In this document: piece after piece, positions 51,834-60,877 of the stretch | Numbering within the stretch: position 1 is the first letter of the stretch | Layout of the letters: each line of letters begins with the position of its first letter | Origin: Oceanicola sp. | GTDB lineage: Bacteria; Pseudomonadota; Alphaproteobacteria; Rhodobacterales; Rhodobacteraceae | Direction of reading: 5' to 3' | Assembly (NCBI GenBank): GCA_017792405.1 | Contig: CP051231.1 | Location: forward strand, 3,294,062 to 3,358,061 | DNA length: 64,000 nucleotides | Program-made: the position numbers and the translations under genes | Notes under the pieces: model-generated | Told to the model about the DNA's origin: nothing | What the model saw: the letters and a program-made list of their open reading frames with translations, nothing else | Database searches by the model: none

Positions 51834-52032
51834 ACCTGCGCTGAAGGTTAACGCCCCTCCGATGCGCTGAAATCGGGGGATGCACAACTGATGCACATCC
51901 GATGCACATTCCATGCATACGCGATGCGCCAAAATTGTGGAGGGCCGCTTCGTTGCCACAAGGCACGGCGGCCCTTCTCTTTTGTAACCTTTTTGCCCGG
52001 CGCCTTGGCTGGAGGCTTGCCGCAATTGGGTC
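51834..52032. other. Intergenic region after kdgD
   Basis: About 200 bases without a gene. It contains GTTAACG at 51848-51854, the inverted TGCAT array (51880-51918), a GGGCCGC/GCGGCCC pair around 51944-51974 followed by a T-rich run at 51980-51994 that may terminate the kdgD transcript, and the upstream edge of the TRAP promoter. Confidence 0.5.
51880..51918. repeat. 11-bp-phased TGCAT array, copy 2 (inverted)
   Basis: ATGCA units at 51880, 51891, 51902 and 51913, exactly 11 bases apart. Read on the minus strand they give TATGCAT, GGAATGTGCAT, CGGATGTGCAT, CAGTTGTGCAT, matching the array at 27.9 kb nearly base for base, including the order of the unit variants. GTTAAC lies on the same relative side in both copies. 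Confidence 0.7.
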
Positions 52033-52046
52033 ACTAATATATCAGT
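52017..52046 (+). promoter_or_regulatory. Promoter with overlapping GntR operator, copy 2 (TRAP operon)
   Basis: TTGCCG at 52017-52022, TATATC at 52038-52043 (15-base spacing) and the palindrome ACTAATATATCAGT at 52033-52046 repeat the layout at 50135-50164. The operator covers the -10 element, so repression by the GntR at 49351-50082 is the simplest reading. Confidence 0.72.
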
Positions 52047-52112
52047 AAGCGAGTCGCAGCGTCAGGGGAGGACCGGGCGCGCGGCCCGAAACAGGTAAAC
52101 GGGAGGATACCA

Positions 52113-53153
52113 ATGACATTCAAAACCCTCGCCAAGACGGTCAGCACCCTTGCGGTGGCTTCCGTCATCGGCGCTATGGCGACGGCCTCGATGGCCGCCG
52201 AGCGGACTCTGAAAATTCAGACCAGCTCGAACGCCAGCCACGCTTCGCTGGCCTATCTCAACGAAGAGTGGGTGCCCAAGCTGGAAGAGATGACCGGCGG
52301 TTCGCTGGGTGTCGAGCTTCTGCCCGTGGACGCGGTGGTGCCGCGCCGCGAGACCGCCGAAGCCATCGGCGTTGGCATCCTCGACGGCGACCTCACCTCG
52401 ATCAACTACTTCGCCGGTGTCGACCCGGCCTTTGCGCTGATGGGCGACCTGATCGCGGGCTACGACAGCGCCGACCAGATCCAGGCCTTCTGTGCGCAGG
52501 GCGGCGGCAAGGAGATGCTGCAAAAACTCTTTGATGCCCACTTCCCGGGTGTGCATGTGGTTGGCTGCGGCGCCTATGCCCGCGAGGCCTTTGTTTCGAA
52601 GGTGCCGGTGCGCGGCGTGGAAGACCTGCAGGGTCTGAAGATCCGCTCGCCCGAGGGCCTTGCCGCCGACGTGTTCAAGCGTGCGGGTGCTGCGCCTGTC
52701 TCGATGTCCGGCTCGGAGACCTATGGCGCTCTGGAGAAGGGCGTGATCGACGCCGCCGACAACTCGGCCTATGCCAACAACGACGCCAACGGGATGCACA
52801 AGATCGCCAAGTACCCGATCTTCCCCGGTATCCACTCCACCCCGATCCTGCAGTTTACCATCAGCCAGCAGGTTTATGACGAGCTGAGCGAGCAGGAGCG
52901 TGTGGCGCTCGAGACCTGGTATCTCGCCGCCTACAACGGGCTGCGTCAGCACTTCGACCGTCTCGACCGCCAGCTGGTGGCCCGCGACAAGGCTGCCGGT
53001 GAACTGGAGATCATCGACTGGCCGCAGGAAGAGCGCGACAAGCTCCGTGTCATCGCCCAGGAAGCCTGGAGCGCCTTTGCCTCTCAGACCGAGCTGGCAC
53101 AGGAAGTCTATGATGCGCATGTCGCCTTCATGAAAGAAGCCGGGCTGCTCTGA
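52113..53153 (+). CDS. dctP: TRAP transporter substrate-binding protein DctP
   Basis: A 346-residue periplasmic binding protein with signal peptide (about 1-29, SMAAERTL). DctP motifs are GCGAYAREAFVSKVPVRGVEDLQGLKIRSPEG in parts (key LQGLKIR with the carboxylate-binding Arg) and GALEKGVIDAADN. Substrates of the family are carboxylates including sugar acids; its placement between kdgD and the IlvD/TalrD genes points to an aldarate or uronate. The ATG follows GGGAGGA. Confidence 0.92.
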   Translation: MTFKTLAKTVSTLAVASVIGAMATASMAAERTLKIQTSSNASHASLAYLNEEWVPKLEEMTGGSLGVELLPVDAVVPRRETAEAIGVGILDGDLTSINYFAGVDPAFALMGDLIAGYDSADQIQAFCAQGGGKEMLQKLFDAHFPGVHVVGCGAYAREAFVSKVPVRGVEDLQGLKIRSPEGLAADVFKRAGAAPVSMSGSETYGALEKGVIDAADNSAYANNDANGMHKIAKYPIFPGIHSTPILQFTISQQVYDELSEQERVALETWYLAAYNGLRQHFDRLDRQLVARDKAAGELEIIDWPQEERDKLRVIAQEAWSAFASQTELAQEVYDAHVAFMKEAGLL

Positions 53154-53164
53154 GCCCAGCTTGA

Positions 53165-53214
53165 GCCTGCGCCCCCTGACCGGCGGGCGCAGGCCACTCT
53201 TGCCCCAAGGGGCA
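53165..53214 (+). terminator. Paired hairpins between dctP and permease gene
   Basis: GCCTGCGCCC/GGGCGCAGGC (53165-53174 and 53185-53194) form a perfect ten-pair stem, and TGCCCC/GGGGCA (53201-53214) a second one. Neither has a T-tract. As in the ABC operon above, this probably limits permease expression relative to the binding protein. Confidence 0.6.
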
Positions 53215-53293
53215 CAGCCGATCTTTGCCCTGAGGGGCTACCAGAATTTCCGCGAGAGGGACGGCCCCTGAGAGGGCCAAGGGGAGCGCGCAG

Positions 53294-55375
53294 ATGACCC
53301 AGCGATACGACGAGGCCGTGCAGGCCAGCCACGCCGAGATTGCCGATCAGGATCCGTTGCACCATGACGACGAGGCCGATCTGGCGATGGCGGATTACAC
53401 GCCTGTCGAGCACACCAGCCACGTTGTGGGCATTGCGGTTTCGACCTTTTACATGATCGCCGCGCTGGCCACCCTCTGGGAGGTCTTCTCGCGCTACGTG
53501 CTGAACCAGCCGACCTATTGGGCCTTCGAGACCGTGATGGTCACCGTTGCCGCCGCGTGGATGCTCTCGGCCGGTTACGTGACGATGAAGAAGCGGCATA
53601 TCGCGATCACCGTCATCCACAACATTGCCAGCCCCGGCACCCGCTGGTGGCTCGACCTGCTGGCCATGGTGGTGGGCATCTTCGCGCTCTACATGCTGCT
53701 GACCGACGCCTCGGTGCGGGCCTATGACAGCGTGATGCGGGTGGAGACCTCTGGCTCGGCCTTCAACTCTCCCCTGCCCTTCATGATGAAGAGCCTGATG
53801 GTGCTGGGCGCCTTCATGTATCTGGCGCAGCTCACGATGAACCTGCATCGCCACCTCAGCTCCGGCTGGGCGAAGCTGATCGTGAAGGCGGTGGCCGTCT
53901 ACTTCGTGTTCTACTTCGTCTCCGCCTTCCTGAGCCATGTGCTGGATATCCAGATCTTCAAGGCGGTGTCGGACTGGATCTCGGGGCTGGGCGCGTCGAT
54001 GGACCCGTCGAAGGCGCTGCAACTGCGCAGCATGGACCTTGGCACCATCTCGCTGATCATGGTGATCCTGCTGATCGTGCTGATGATGACCGGCATGCCG
54101 CTGGGCGTGGTGACGCTCTTCGTTTCGGTCATCATGGCGGTCGGGTTCTTTGGCCCGCGCGGGTTGTTCCTTGTGTCGTCCAACGCGGCGGGCCTGCTGG
54201 AGCATTACAGCCTCGTGGCGGTGCCGTTCTTCGTGCTGATGGCCTCGATCCTCGAGCGGGCGGGCATTGCCGAAGACCTGTTTGATGCGATGAGCATTTT
54301 CGCCGGCAACCTGCGCGGCGGCGTGGCGGTGCAGACCACCGTTGTGGCCGTGATCCTTGCGGCCATGTCGGGCGTGATGGGCGGCGAGATCGTGATGCTG
54401 GGGCTTGTCGCCCTGCCACAGATGTTCCGCCTTGGCTATGACCGCAAGCTCTCGATCGGCCTGATCTGTGCCGCCGGTGCACTGGCAACGCTGATCCCAC
54501 CCTCGATCATCACCATCGTTTACGGCGTGTCCGCCGAGGTGGGGATTGGCGATCTGTTCATGGCCGGTGCGATCCCGGGCATCATGCTGGCGACCTTCTA
54601 TGCCGGTTACGTGCTGATCCGGGTGAACCTGAACCCCTCGATGGCCCCCACGGCCGCAGAGGTGGCAGAGATCACCGGCACCAAGCAGAAGCTGAGCCGC
54701 GAGCGGCTGACGGCGGTGATCCTCTGCGTGATTCTCATCGCGATGGTGATGGGCTCGATCTACGGCGGCATCGCCTCGGTCACCGAGTCGGCCGCGGTGG
54801 GCTGCATCGGCGCGCTCTTCATCGCCGCCGTGCGCAACCGGTTCAACTGGGATGTAATCTCGGCCTCGCTGCTGGGCACCATGACCACGGTGGGCACGAT
54901 CATCTGGCTGATCCTCGGCGCTGTCTCCTTCGTGGGGATCTTCAACCTCGTGGGCGGCGGTGACTTTATCCGGTCGCTGTTCCTGAACCTCGGGCTTTCG
55001 GCCATGGGCACGGTGATCGTGATGATGCTGATCCTGATGGTGCTGGGCACGTTCATGGAGTGGATCGCCATCGTGCTCATCACCGTGCCGGTCTTTGCGC
55101 CAGTGGTGATGACACTGGCGCCCGAGCTTGGCCTCACCGAGGATCAGGCGAAGATCTGGTTCGGCATCCTCTTTGTGATGAACATCCAGATCTACTTCCT
55201 GTCGCCGCCCTTTGGCCCGGCCTGCTTCTGGCTCAAGTCGGTTGCGCCCAAGGATGTGACGTTGCAGGAAATCTTCCTATCCGTGCTGCCCTTCATCGCG
55301 CTGCAGATCACCGGCCTCGTTCTGGTGATGATGTTCCCGCAGATCGCGCTGTGGCTGCCCGAACTCTTGAACTGA
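53294..55375 (+). CDS. TRAP transporter fused permease (DctQ-DctM)
   Basis: A 693-residue membrane protein combining a DctQ-like small subunit (about residues 40-215; FYMIAALATLWEVFSRYVLNQPTYWAFE in parts, key motif EVFSRYVLNQP) and a DctM-like large subunit (about 240-690; GMPLGVVTLFVSVIMAVGFFGPRGL in parts). The DctM signature regions (SGVMGGEIVMLGLVALPQMFRLGYD; IPPSIITIVYG) are present. Fusions of Q and M are common in Rhodobacteraceae. It works with the upstream DctP. Confidence 0.92.
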   Translation: MTQRYDEAVQASHAEIADQDPLHHDDEADLAMADYTPVEHTSHVVGIAVSTFYMIAALATLWEVFSRYVLNQPTYWAFETVMVTVAAAWMLSAGYVTMKKRHIAITVIHNIASPGTRWWLDLLAMVVGIFALYMLLTDASVRAYDSVMRVETSGSAFNSPLPFMMKSLMVLGAFMYLAQLTMNLHRHLSSGWAKLIVKAVAVYFVFYFVSAFLSHVLDIQIFKAVSDWISGLGASMDPSKALQLRSMDLGTISLIMVILLIVLMMTGMPLGVVTLFVSVIMAVGFFGPRGLFLVSSNAAGLLEHYSLVAVPFFVLMASILERAGIAEDLFDAMSIFAGNLRGGVAVQTTVVAVILAAMSGVMGGEIVMLGLVALPQMFRLGYDRKLSIGLICAAGALATLIPPSIITIVYGVSAEVGIGDLFMAGAIPGIMLATFYAGYVLIRVNLNPSMAPTAAEVAEITGTKQKLSRERLTAVILCVILIAMVMGSIYGGIASVTESAAVGCIGALFIAAVRNRFNWDVISASLLGTMTTVGTIIWLILGAVSFVGIFNLVGGGDFIRSLFLNLGLSAMGTVIVMMLILMVLGTFMEWIAIVLITVPVFAPVVMTLAPELGLTEDQAKIWFGILFVMNIQIYFLSPPFGPACFWLKSVAPKDVTLQEIFLSVLPFIALQITGLVLVMMFPQIALWLPELLN

Positions 55376-55385
55376 GGAGGCTGAC

Positions 55386-55508
55386 ATGATCGGCAGAGAC
55401 TCTCACGAAGACATCAACGGCTATGGCCTCTGGCCCTGGATCGGGGGGCTGGTGCTGGCCGGGGTGATCATTACGCTGATGTTCACCTTCGCCACCCCCA
55501 TCTCCTGA
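55386..55508 (+). CDS. Small single-pass membrane protein (40 aa)
   Basis: A 40-residue ORF between the TRAP permease and the dehydratase, with a good GAGGAGG Shine-Dalgarno seven bases before the ATG. It has a hydrophilic N-terminus (MIGRDSHEDINGYG) and one membrane helix (WPWIGGLVLAGVIITLMFTF). The spacing (ten bases after one stop, eight before the next start) argues that it is real. It could be an accessory subunit of the TRAP permease; no homologue is known to me. Confidence 0.6.
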   Translation: MIGRDSHEDINGYGLWPWIGGLVLAGVIITLMFTFATPIS

Positions 55509-55516
55509 GGTTCGCC

Positions 55517-57244
55517 ATGAAGAAGCCTGAAGACCTGCGATCCGCCCGGTGGTTCGCCCCGGATGACCTGCGCTCGATGGGCCACCGTTCCCGCGCCCGG
55601 CAGATGGGGCTGGATGGCAATGACTGGGAAGGCAAGCCGGTCATCGCGATCATCAACACATGGTCGGACCTGTCGCCCTGCCATCACCACCTGCGCGACC
55701 GCGCGGAGTTTGTGAAGAAAGGCGTGTATCAGGCCGGGGGGATGCCGGTAGAGATGCCGGTGCAGAGCTTCTCCGAGCAGTTCCTCAAGCCAACCTCGAT
55801 GCTTTATCGCAACTTCGGCGCAATGGAGGTGGAAGAGGTGCTGCGCTCGCATCCGGTGGATGGCGTGGTGCTGATGGGCGGTTGCGACAAGTCCACCCCT
55901 GCCCTCGTGATGGGCGCGATCAGCATGGGCATTCCGTTCATCTTCATGCCCGCGGGCGCGATGCTGAGGGGCAATTACGCGGGGCAGAAGCTCGGCTCTG
56001 GCACGGATGTGTGGAAGTACTGGGACGAGCGGCGCGCGGGTACCATCGGCAAGGAAGAGTGGGACGGCGTGGAGGGCGGCATTGCCCGCAGCTACGGCAC
56101 CTGCATGACGATGGGTACGGCCTCGACCATGATGAGCATTGCCGAAGGTTTCGGGCTGTGTTTGCCCGGGGCGTCATCGATCCCCGCGCCCGACGCGGGC
56201 CACAAGCGGATGGCGGCGGCCTGCGGGCGGCGCGCGGTGGAGATGGTCTGGGAAGACCTGACACCGGAGAAGATCATTAGCTGGGAAGCCACGCGCAACG
56301 CGGTGCGGGTGGCGATGGCGACGGGGTGCTCGACCAACGCGGTCATTCACCTGCTGGCGATGGCCCGGCGGGCGGGGATAGACCTGACGCTGGATGAGTT
56401 CGACCGGATCGGCCACGAGGTGCCGGTGCTCGCCAACCTGCGGCCCTCGGGTGACAAATACCTGATGGAAGATTTCTTCTACGCTGGCGGTCTGCCCGCG
56501 CTGATGGCGGAGCTGGGCGACAAGCTGGAGCTGGGCGCGATGACTGTGACCGGCAAGACCGTGGGCGAGAACATCGACGGCGCGAAGAACTTCAATCACG
56601 ATGTGATCCGGCCGCTCTCCAACCCGGTTTACCATGAGGGGAGCCTCGCGGTCCTGAAGGGCAACCTTGCGCCCGATGGTGCGGTGATCAAGCCCGCCGC
56701 CTGCAACCCGGATTTTTGGCAGCATCGCGGCCCCGCACTGGTGGCCGACAGCTACGCCGAGCTGAAAGAGATCATCAACGACGAAGACCACCCGATGAGT
56801 GCCGACACCGTGCTGGTGCTGCGCAACGCCGGGCCGCAGGGCGGGCCGGGGATGCCGGAGTGGGGGATGCTACCGATGCCGAAGGCGCTGCTGAAGCAGG
56901 GCATTCGGGACATGGTGCGGATGAGCGATGCACGGATGAGCGGCACCAGCTATGGCGCCTGCGTGCTGCACATCGCCCCCGAGGCCTATGTGGGCGGCCC
57001 GCTGGCCCTGCTGAAGACCGGCGACATGGTGGTGCTGGACATCAAGGCACGCAAGCTGGAGATGGAGGTTTCCGACGAGGAACTGTCCGAGCGCCGCAAG
57101 GCCTGGCAGGCCCCGCCCCCGCGTTACGAGCGTGGCTATGGCGCGATGTTCAGCCAGCATATCGAGCAGGCCGACAAGGGTTGTGACTTTGACTACCTGC
57201 GCACCGATTTCGGCGCGCCCGTTCCCGAACCGGAGATCAACTGA
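55517..57244 (+). CDS. IlvD/Edd-family sugar-acid dehydratase (L-arabinonate/xylonate type)
   Basis: A 575-residue Fe-S dehydratase. The conserved cluster cysteines are in SDLSPCHHHL, GGCDKSTPA and YGTCMTMGTA. It matches the sugar-acid branch (L-arabinonate, D-xylonate, galactonate) by length and by the MARRAGIDLTLDEFDRIG and GPQGGPGMPEWGMLPMP blocks, rather than biosynthetic IlvD. The product would be a 2-keto-3-deoxy acid. One base overlaps the TalrD-like gene (ATGATGG region). Confidence 0.85.
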   Translation: MKKPEDLRSARWFAPDDLRSMGHRSRARQMGLDGNDWEGKPVIAIINTWSDLSPCHHHLRDRAEFVKKGVYQAGGMPVEMPVQSFSEQFLKPTSMLYRNFGAMEVEEVLRSHPVDGVVLMGGCDKSTPALVMGAISMGIPFIFMPAGAMLRGNYAGQKLGSGTDVWKYWDERRAGTIGKEEWDGVEGGIARSYGTCMTMGTASTMMSIAEGFGLCLPGASSIPAPDAGHKRMAAACGRRAVEMVWEDLTPEKIISWEATRNAVRVAMATGCSTNAVIHLLAMARRAGIDLTLDEFDRIGHEVPVLANLRPSGDKYLMEDFFYAGGLPALMAELGDKLELGAMTVTGKTVGENIDGAKNFNHDVIRPLSNPVYHEGSLAVLKGNLAPDGAVIKPAACNPDFWQHRGPALVADSYAELKEIINDEDHPMSADTVLVLRNAGPQGGPGMPEWGMLPMPKALLKQGIRDMVRMSDARMSGTSYGACVLHIAPEAYVGGPLALLKTGDMVVLDIKARKLEMEVSDEELSERRKAWQAPPPRYERGYGAMFSQHIEQADKGCDFDYLRTDFGAPVPEPEIN

Positions 57245-58440
57245 TGGGCCTCGATCTGAGCGAGCGGCGCATTGCCGCGCGGCCTCCTATGGCCGGGCAC
57301 AAGCCGCGTTTTCAGACCGACCGGATCGAGAGCCTGACCCTGCGCCATGTGGTGGTGCCGATGGACAAGCCGATCAGCGACGCCAAGGTGCTGACCGGGC
57401 GGCAGAGCCCGCTCGCGGCGCTCGATCTGCTGATGGTAGAGATGGTGAGCGAGGCGGGGCACACGGGGCTCGGGTTTTCCTACACGTTGCGTGCCGGCGG
57501 GCCGGGGATGTTTGCGCTCGGCTGCGAATTGGCACCCTTCCTCATCGGGCAGGACCCAAACGATATCAACCGGATATGGGAACGGCTCGCGTGGCAGAGC
57601 ATCTCGCTCGGGCGCGGCGGCATGGCCTATCACGCGGTCTGCGCCTTTGACGTGGCGCTCTGGGACATGAAGGCGCGGCGCGCGGGCCTGCCGCTGGCCA
57701 AGCTCTTCGGGGCGCATCGGGATTCTGTACGGATCTACAATTCGCAGGGGCAGTATCTTCAGGCCTCGATCGACGAGATGAAGGCGGCGGCGGACCGTTC
57801 GATTGCCAATGGGATCGGCGGGATCAAGATGAAGGTCGGCCAGCCGGACGGGCAGGAAGACCTCAAGCGGATCGACGCGATGCGCGCCCATCTGCCCGAT
57901 CACATTGCCTTGATGATCGATGCCAACCAGCAGTGGGACCGGGCCTATGCGCTGCAATTTGGCCGGGTGGTGGATGGCATGGGGCTGGCCTTCATCGAGG
58001 AGCCGCTGGACGCCTGGGATTTTGACGGCCACGCCGAGTTGGCCCGTGCGCTGGCAACCCCGGTGGCAACGGGCGAGATGCTGACCTCGCCGCAGGAGCA
58101 CTTCGACCTGATCGGCAAGGGCGGCTGCGATGTGAACCAGCTGGATGTGTGCCGGATTGGCGGCTTCACCCCGATGCTGAAGGTGATGACCATGGCCGAG
58201 GCCGCGAGGATCGAGCTGGCGCCGCATATGGTGATGGAGCTGCACATTCATGCGGCGGCGGCCTACCCCAGCGAGGGCTGGGTGGAGCATTTTGAGTGGT
58301 GGCTGCCGCTTTTCAAAGAGCAGTTGGAGATTTCGGGCGGCAAGATGCATGTGCCCGAGCGCCCCGGCCTTGGCTTTACGCTGAGCGACAAGGCACGGGA
58401 GTGGACGCGGGCCGAAGAGAGCTTTGGAGGTGCGGCATGA
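57244..58440 (+). CDS. L-talarate/galactarate dehydratase-like enolase-superfamily enzyme
   Basis: A 398-residue MR-group enzyme resembling L-talarate/galactarate dehydratase (TalrD/GalrD). Motifs are IKMKVGQPDGQEDL (Lys base), MIDANQQWDRA (Asp), FIEEPLDAWDFDGH (Glu), ATGEMLTSPQEH (Glu), LAPHMVMELHIHAAAAYPSE with the catalytic His, and WVEHFEWWLPLF. The product is 5-dehydro-4-deoxyglucarate, the KdgD substrate. It overlaps the DHDPS-family gene by four bases. Confidence 0.86.
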   Translation: MGLDLSERRIAARPPMAGHKPRFQTDRIESLTLRHVVVPMDKPISDAKVLTGRQSPLAALDLLMVEMVSEAGHTGLGFSYTLRAGGPGMFALGCELAPFLIGQDPNDINRIWERLAWQSISLGRGGMAYHAVCAFDVALWDMKARRAGLPLAKLFGAHRDSVRIYNSQGQYLQASIDEMKAAADRSIANGIGGIKMKVGQPDGQEDLKRIDAMRAHLPDHIALMIDANQQWDRAYALQFGRVVDGMGLAFIEEPLDAWDFDGHAELARALATPVATGEMLTSPQEHFDLIGKGGCDVNQLDVCRIGGFTPMLKVMTMAEAARIELAPHMVMELHIHAAAAYPSEGWVEHFEWWLPLFKEQLEISGGKMHVPERPGLGFTLSDKAREWTRAEESFGGAA

Positions 58441-59333
58441 GCCGGGTAAGAGAAGCGCTGGCCGGGATTTCGGGCATCCTCGTCACGCCCTATGGTGATG
58501 ACGGAGAGATCGCGCCGGAGAAGCTGGTGCCGATCATCGATCGGTCGGTTGGGGCGGGCGTGGATATTCTCGTGGTGAACGGGAATACGGGCGAGTTCTA
58601 CTCGCTGGAGGAGGCCGAGGCAGCGCGGATGTGCTCGTCGGTGGTCGAAATGGTCGATGGCCGGGCGCCGGTGTTTGCCGGGATCGGGCGCAGCATCCGC
58701 GAGGCGGAGCGGGCGGCGAAACACGCGGCGAAGGCCGGGGCGGATGCGCTGATGATCCACCAGACGCCGGACCCCTTCGTGTCGCCCCGGGGCTATGCCG
58801 ATTACGTGCGCCGCGTGGTGGATGCGGGCGATGGGTTGCCGGTGATGCTCTATCTGCGCAACGACGGGATGGGGCCGAAGGCGATTGCGGAGATCTGTTC
58901 GATCCCCGGCGTGGCCGGGGTGAAGTGGGCGACGACCAATGCGCTGAACCTGTCGCGGGCCATCGAGGAGAGCCCGGAAGATGTGATCTGGGTTGCTGGA
59001 CTCGCCGAGGTTTGGGCGCCGCCGCTCTACGCGGTCGGCGCGCGGGGGTTCACCAGCGGGCTGATCAACGTGTGGCCGGAGCGCTCGGTGGCAATCCGCG
59101 ATGCGCTGGCGGCGGGGGACTACCCGGGCGCGGCGCGGCTCATCGAGGGGATGCGGGTGTTCGAGGACATCCGCGCCGAGGAGATGGGTGGGACCAACGT
59201 GACCGGGGTGAAGGCCGCGCTGACGGCGCAGGGAATGGACTGCGGGGCGTGCCGCCCGCCGGGGGCCAGCGGGCTGACCGAGCGGCAGACGGCGGATTTG
59301 ATGGGCTTCATGAAAGAGGCGGGGTTGCTATGA
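58437..59333 (+). CDS. DHDPS/NAL-family aldolase-dehydratase
   Basis: A 298-residue class I lyase with GILVTPYGDDGEI, NGNTGEFYSLE, the catalytic Tyr in VMLYLRNDG and the Schiff-base Lys in GVKWATTN. It differs from KdgD at 50928 (NGNTGEFY in place of GGTGEMF). Likely roles are 2-keto-3-deoxy-L-arabinonate dehydratase or another keto-deoxy acid lyase, matching the upstream IlvD-type dehydratase. Substrate not fixed by sequence. Confidence 0.83.
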   Translation: MSRVREALAGISGILVTPYGDDGEIAPEKLVPIIDRSVGAGVDILVVNGNTGEFYSLEEAEAARMCSSVVEMVDGRAPVFAGIGRSIREAERAAKHAAKAGADALMIHQTPDPFVSPRGYADYVRRVVDAGDGLPVMLYLRNDGMGPKAIAEICSIPGVAGVKWATTNALNLSRAIEESPEDVIWVAGLAEVWAPPLYAVGARGFTSGLINVWPERSVAIRDALAAGDYPGAARLIEGMRVFEDIRAEEMGGTNVTGVKAALTAQGMDCGACRPPGASGLTERQTADLMGFMKEAGLL

Positions 59334-60865
59334 GCGACGTGATGGAGAAATCGCCAGTGATCCGGCTGGACGAGGCCGACAACGTGGTGGTCGCGCGGGT
59401 CGAGATCGCCGCCGGGACGGTGGTGGCGAGCGAAGGCGTGACCACGCTGCAGGAGGTGCCGCTGGGCCACAAGATCGCCACGCGGGAGATCAGGAAGGGC
59501 GAGCCGATCCTGAAATACGCGACGATCATCGGCTTTGCGGGCGAGGACATTGCGCCGGGGACGTGGCTGCACTCGCATAACGTGCTCGTGGATGACTTTC
59601 AGAAAGACTACCGCTTTTCGAAGGATTACGTGGAAACGCCGGTGCTGCCCGAGGAAGAGCGCGCGCGGTTCATGGGGATCCGCCGCAAGGACGGGCGGAT
59701 CGGCACGCGCAATTACATCGGGATTTTCATCACGGTGAACTGCTCGGCCACGGTGGCGCGAAAGATCAGCGCCTATTTCGACGAGGAGCGCCTGGAGAAG
59801 TGGCCGAACGTCGATGGCGTGGTGGCCTTTGTTCATCAGCAGGGCTGCGGCATGGAGATGACCGGCGAGCCGATGGATCTGCTGCGGCGGACGCTTGCCG
59901 GGTATATCCGGCATCCGAACACGGCCGGGGCGCTGGTGTGTTCGCTGGGGTGCGAGCGGAACAATCTGGGCGAGTTCTTCGAGAAGGAGTCGCTGGAGAG
60001 CGGCAAGATGCTGCGGGCGATCACCATGCAGCATGTCGGCGGCACGGCGGCGGCGGTGGAGGAAGGCAAGCGGGTGATCCGCGAGATGCTGGACGAGGCG
60101 AATGCGATTCAAAGGGAGCCTGTGAGCGCGGAGCACCTGATGTTGGGCTTGCAGTGCGGCGGGTCGGACGGGTTTTCTGGCCTCAGCGCCAACCCGGCGC
60201 TTGGGAAGGCCGTGGATATTCTGGTGAAGCACGGCGGCACGGCGATCCTCTCGGAAACGCCGGAGCTATACGGGGTGGAGCATACGCTGACCGCGCGGGC
60301 GAAGACGCCTGAGGTCGGGCAGAAGTTCATCGAGCGGATCAACTGGTGGCTGAAGTACAACGAGGGCCGCGATGTGCAGATGAACGGGCGGGTCTCGCCC
60401 GGTAACAACGCGGGCGGGCTGGCCAACGTGATCGAGAAGTCGCTGGGCGGCTCGAAGAAGGGCGGCTCGACCGGGATCAACGCGGTTTATGAATATGCCT
60501 ACCCGGTGCTGGAGAAGGGCCTCGTGATCATGGACACGCCGGGCTACGACCCGGTGAGCGCCACGGGGCAGATTGCCGGTGGGGCGAACCTTGTGTGCTT
60601 CACTACCGGGCGAGGCAGCTGCTTTGGCTCGATGCCCGCGCCGACGATCAAGCTGGCGACGAATACCCCGATGTATGGCCGGATGACCGGCGACATGGAC
60701 GTGAACTGCGGCACGGTGATCGACGGCGACAAGTCGCTGGACGAGGTCGGGCAGGAGATCTTCGAGAAAATGCTGGCGGTGGCGAGCGGAGAGAAATCGA
60801 AGAGCGAGGCGCTGGGCGTGGGCGAAGAGGAGTTTGCGCCCTGGCCGATTGGCGTGACGGGGTAG
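59330..60865 (+). CDS. UxaA/GarD-family altronate or galactarate dehydratase
   Basis: A 511-residue iron-dependent dehydratase with an N-terminal SAF domain (about 1-100; VPLGHKIATREI, ILKYATIIGFAGEDI) and a long C-terminal catalytic domain (GRIGTRNYIGI, FVHQQGCGMEM, GLQCGGSDGFSGLSANPALG, SPGNNAGGLANVIEKSLG, CFTTGRGSCFGSM). The two domains, separate in some genera, are joined as in E. coli UxaA and GarD. It ends the rightward operon and overlaps the preceding gene by four bases. Confidence 0.88.
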   Translation: MSDVMEKSPVIRLDEADNVVVARVEIAAGTVVASEGVTTLQEVPLGHKIATREIRKGEPILKYATIIGFAGEDIAPGTWLHSHNVLVDDFQKDYRFSKDYVETPVLPEEERARFMGIRRKDGRIGTRNYIGIFITVNCSATVARKISAYFDEERLEKWPNVDGVVAFVHQQGCGMEMTGEPMDLLRRTLAGYIRHPNTAGALVCSLGCERNNLGEFFEKESLESGKMLRAITMQHVGGTAAAVEEGKRVIREMLDEANAIQREPVSAEHLMLGLQCGGSDGFSGLSANPALGKAVDILVKHGGTAILSETPELYGVEHTLTARAKTPEVGQKFIERINWWLKYNEGRDVQMNGRVSPGNNAGGLANVIEKSLGGSKKGGSTGINAVYEYAYPVLEKGLVIMDTPGYDPVSATGQIAGGANLVCFTTGRGSCFGSMPAPTIKLATNTPMYGRMTGDMDVNCGTVIDGDKSLDEVGQEIFEKMLAVASGEKSKSEALGVGEEEFAPWPIGVTG

Positions 60866-60877
60866 CGGGGGCGAAGA

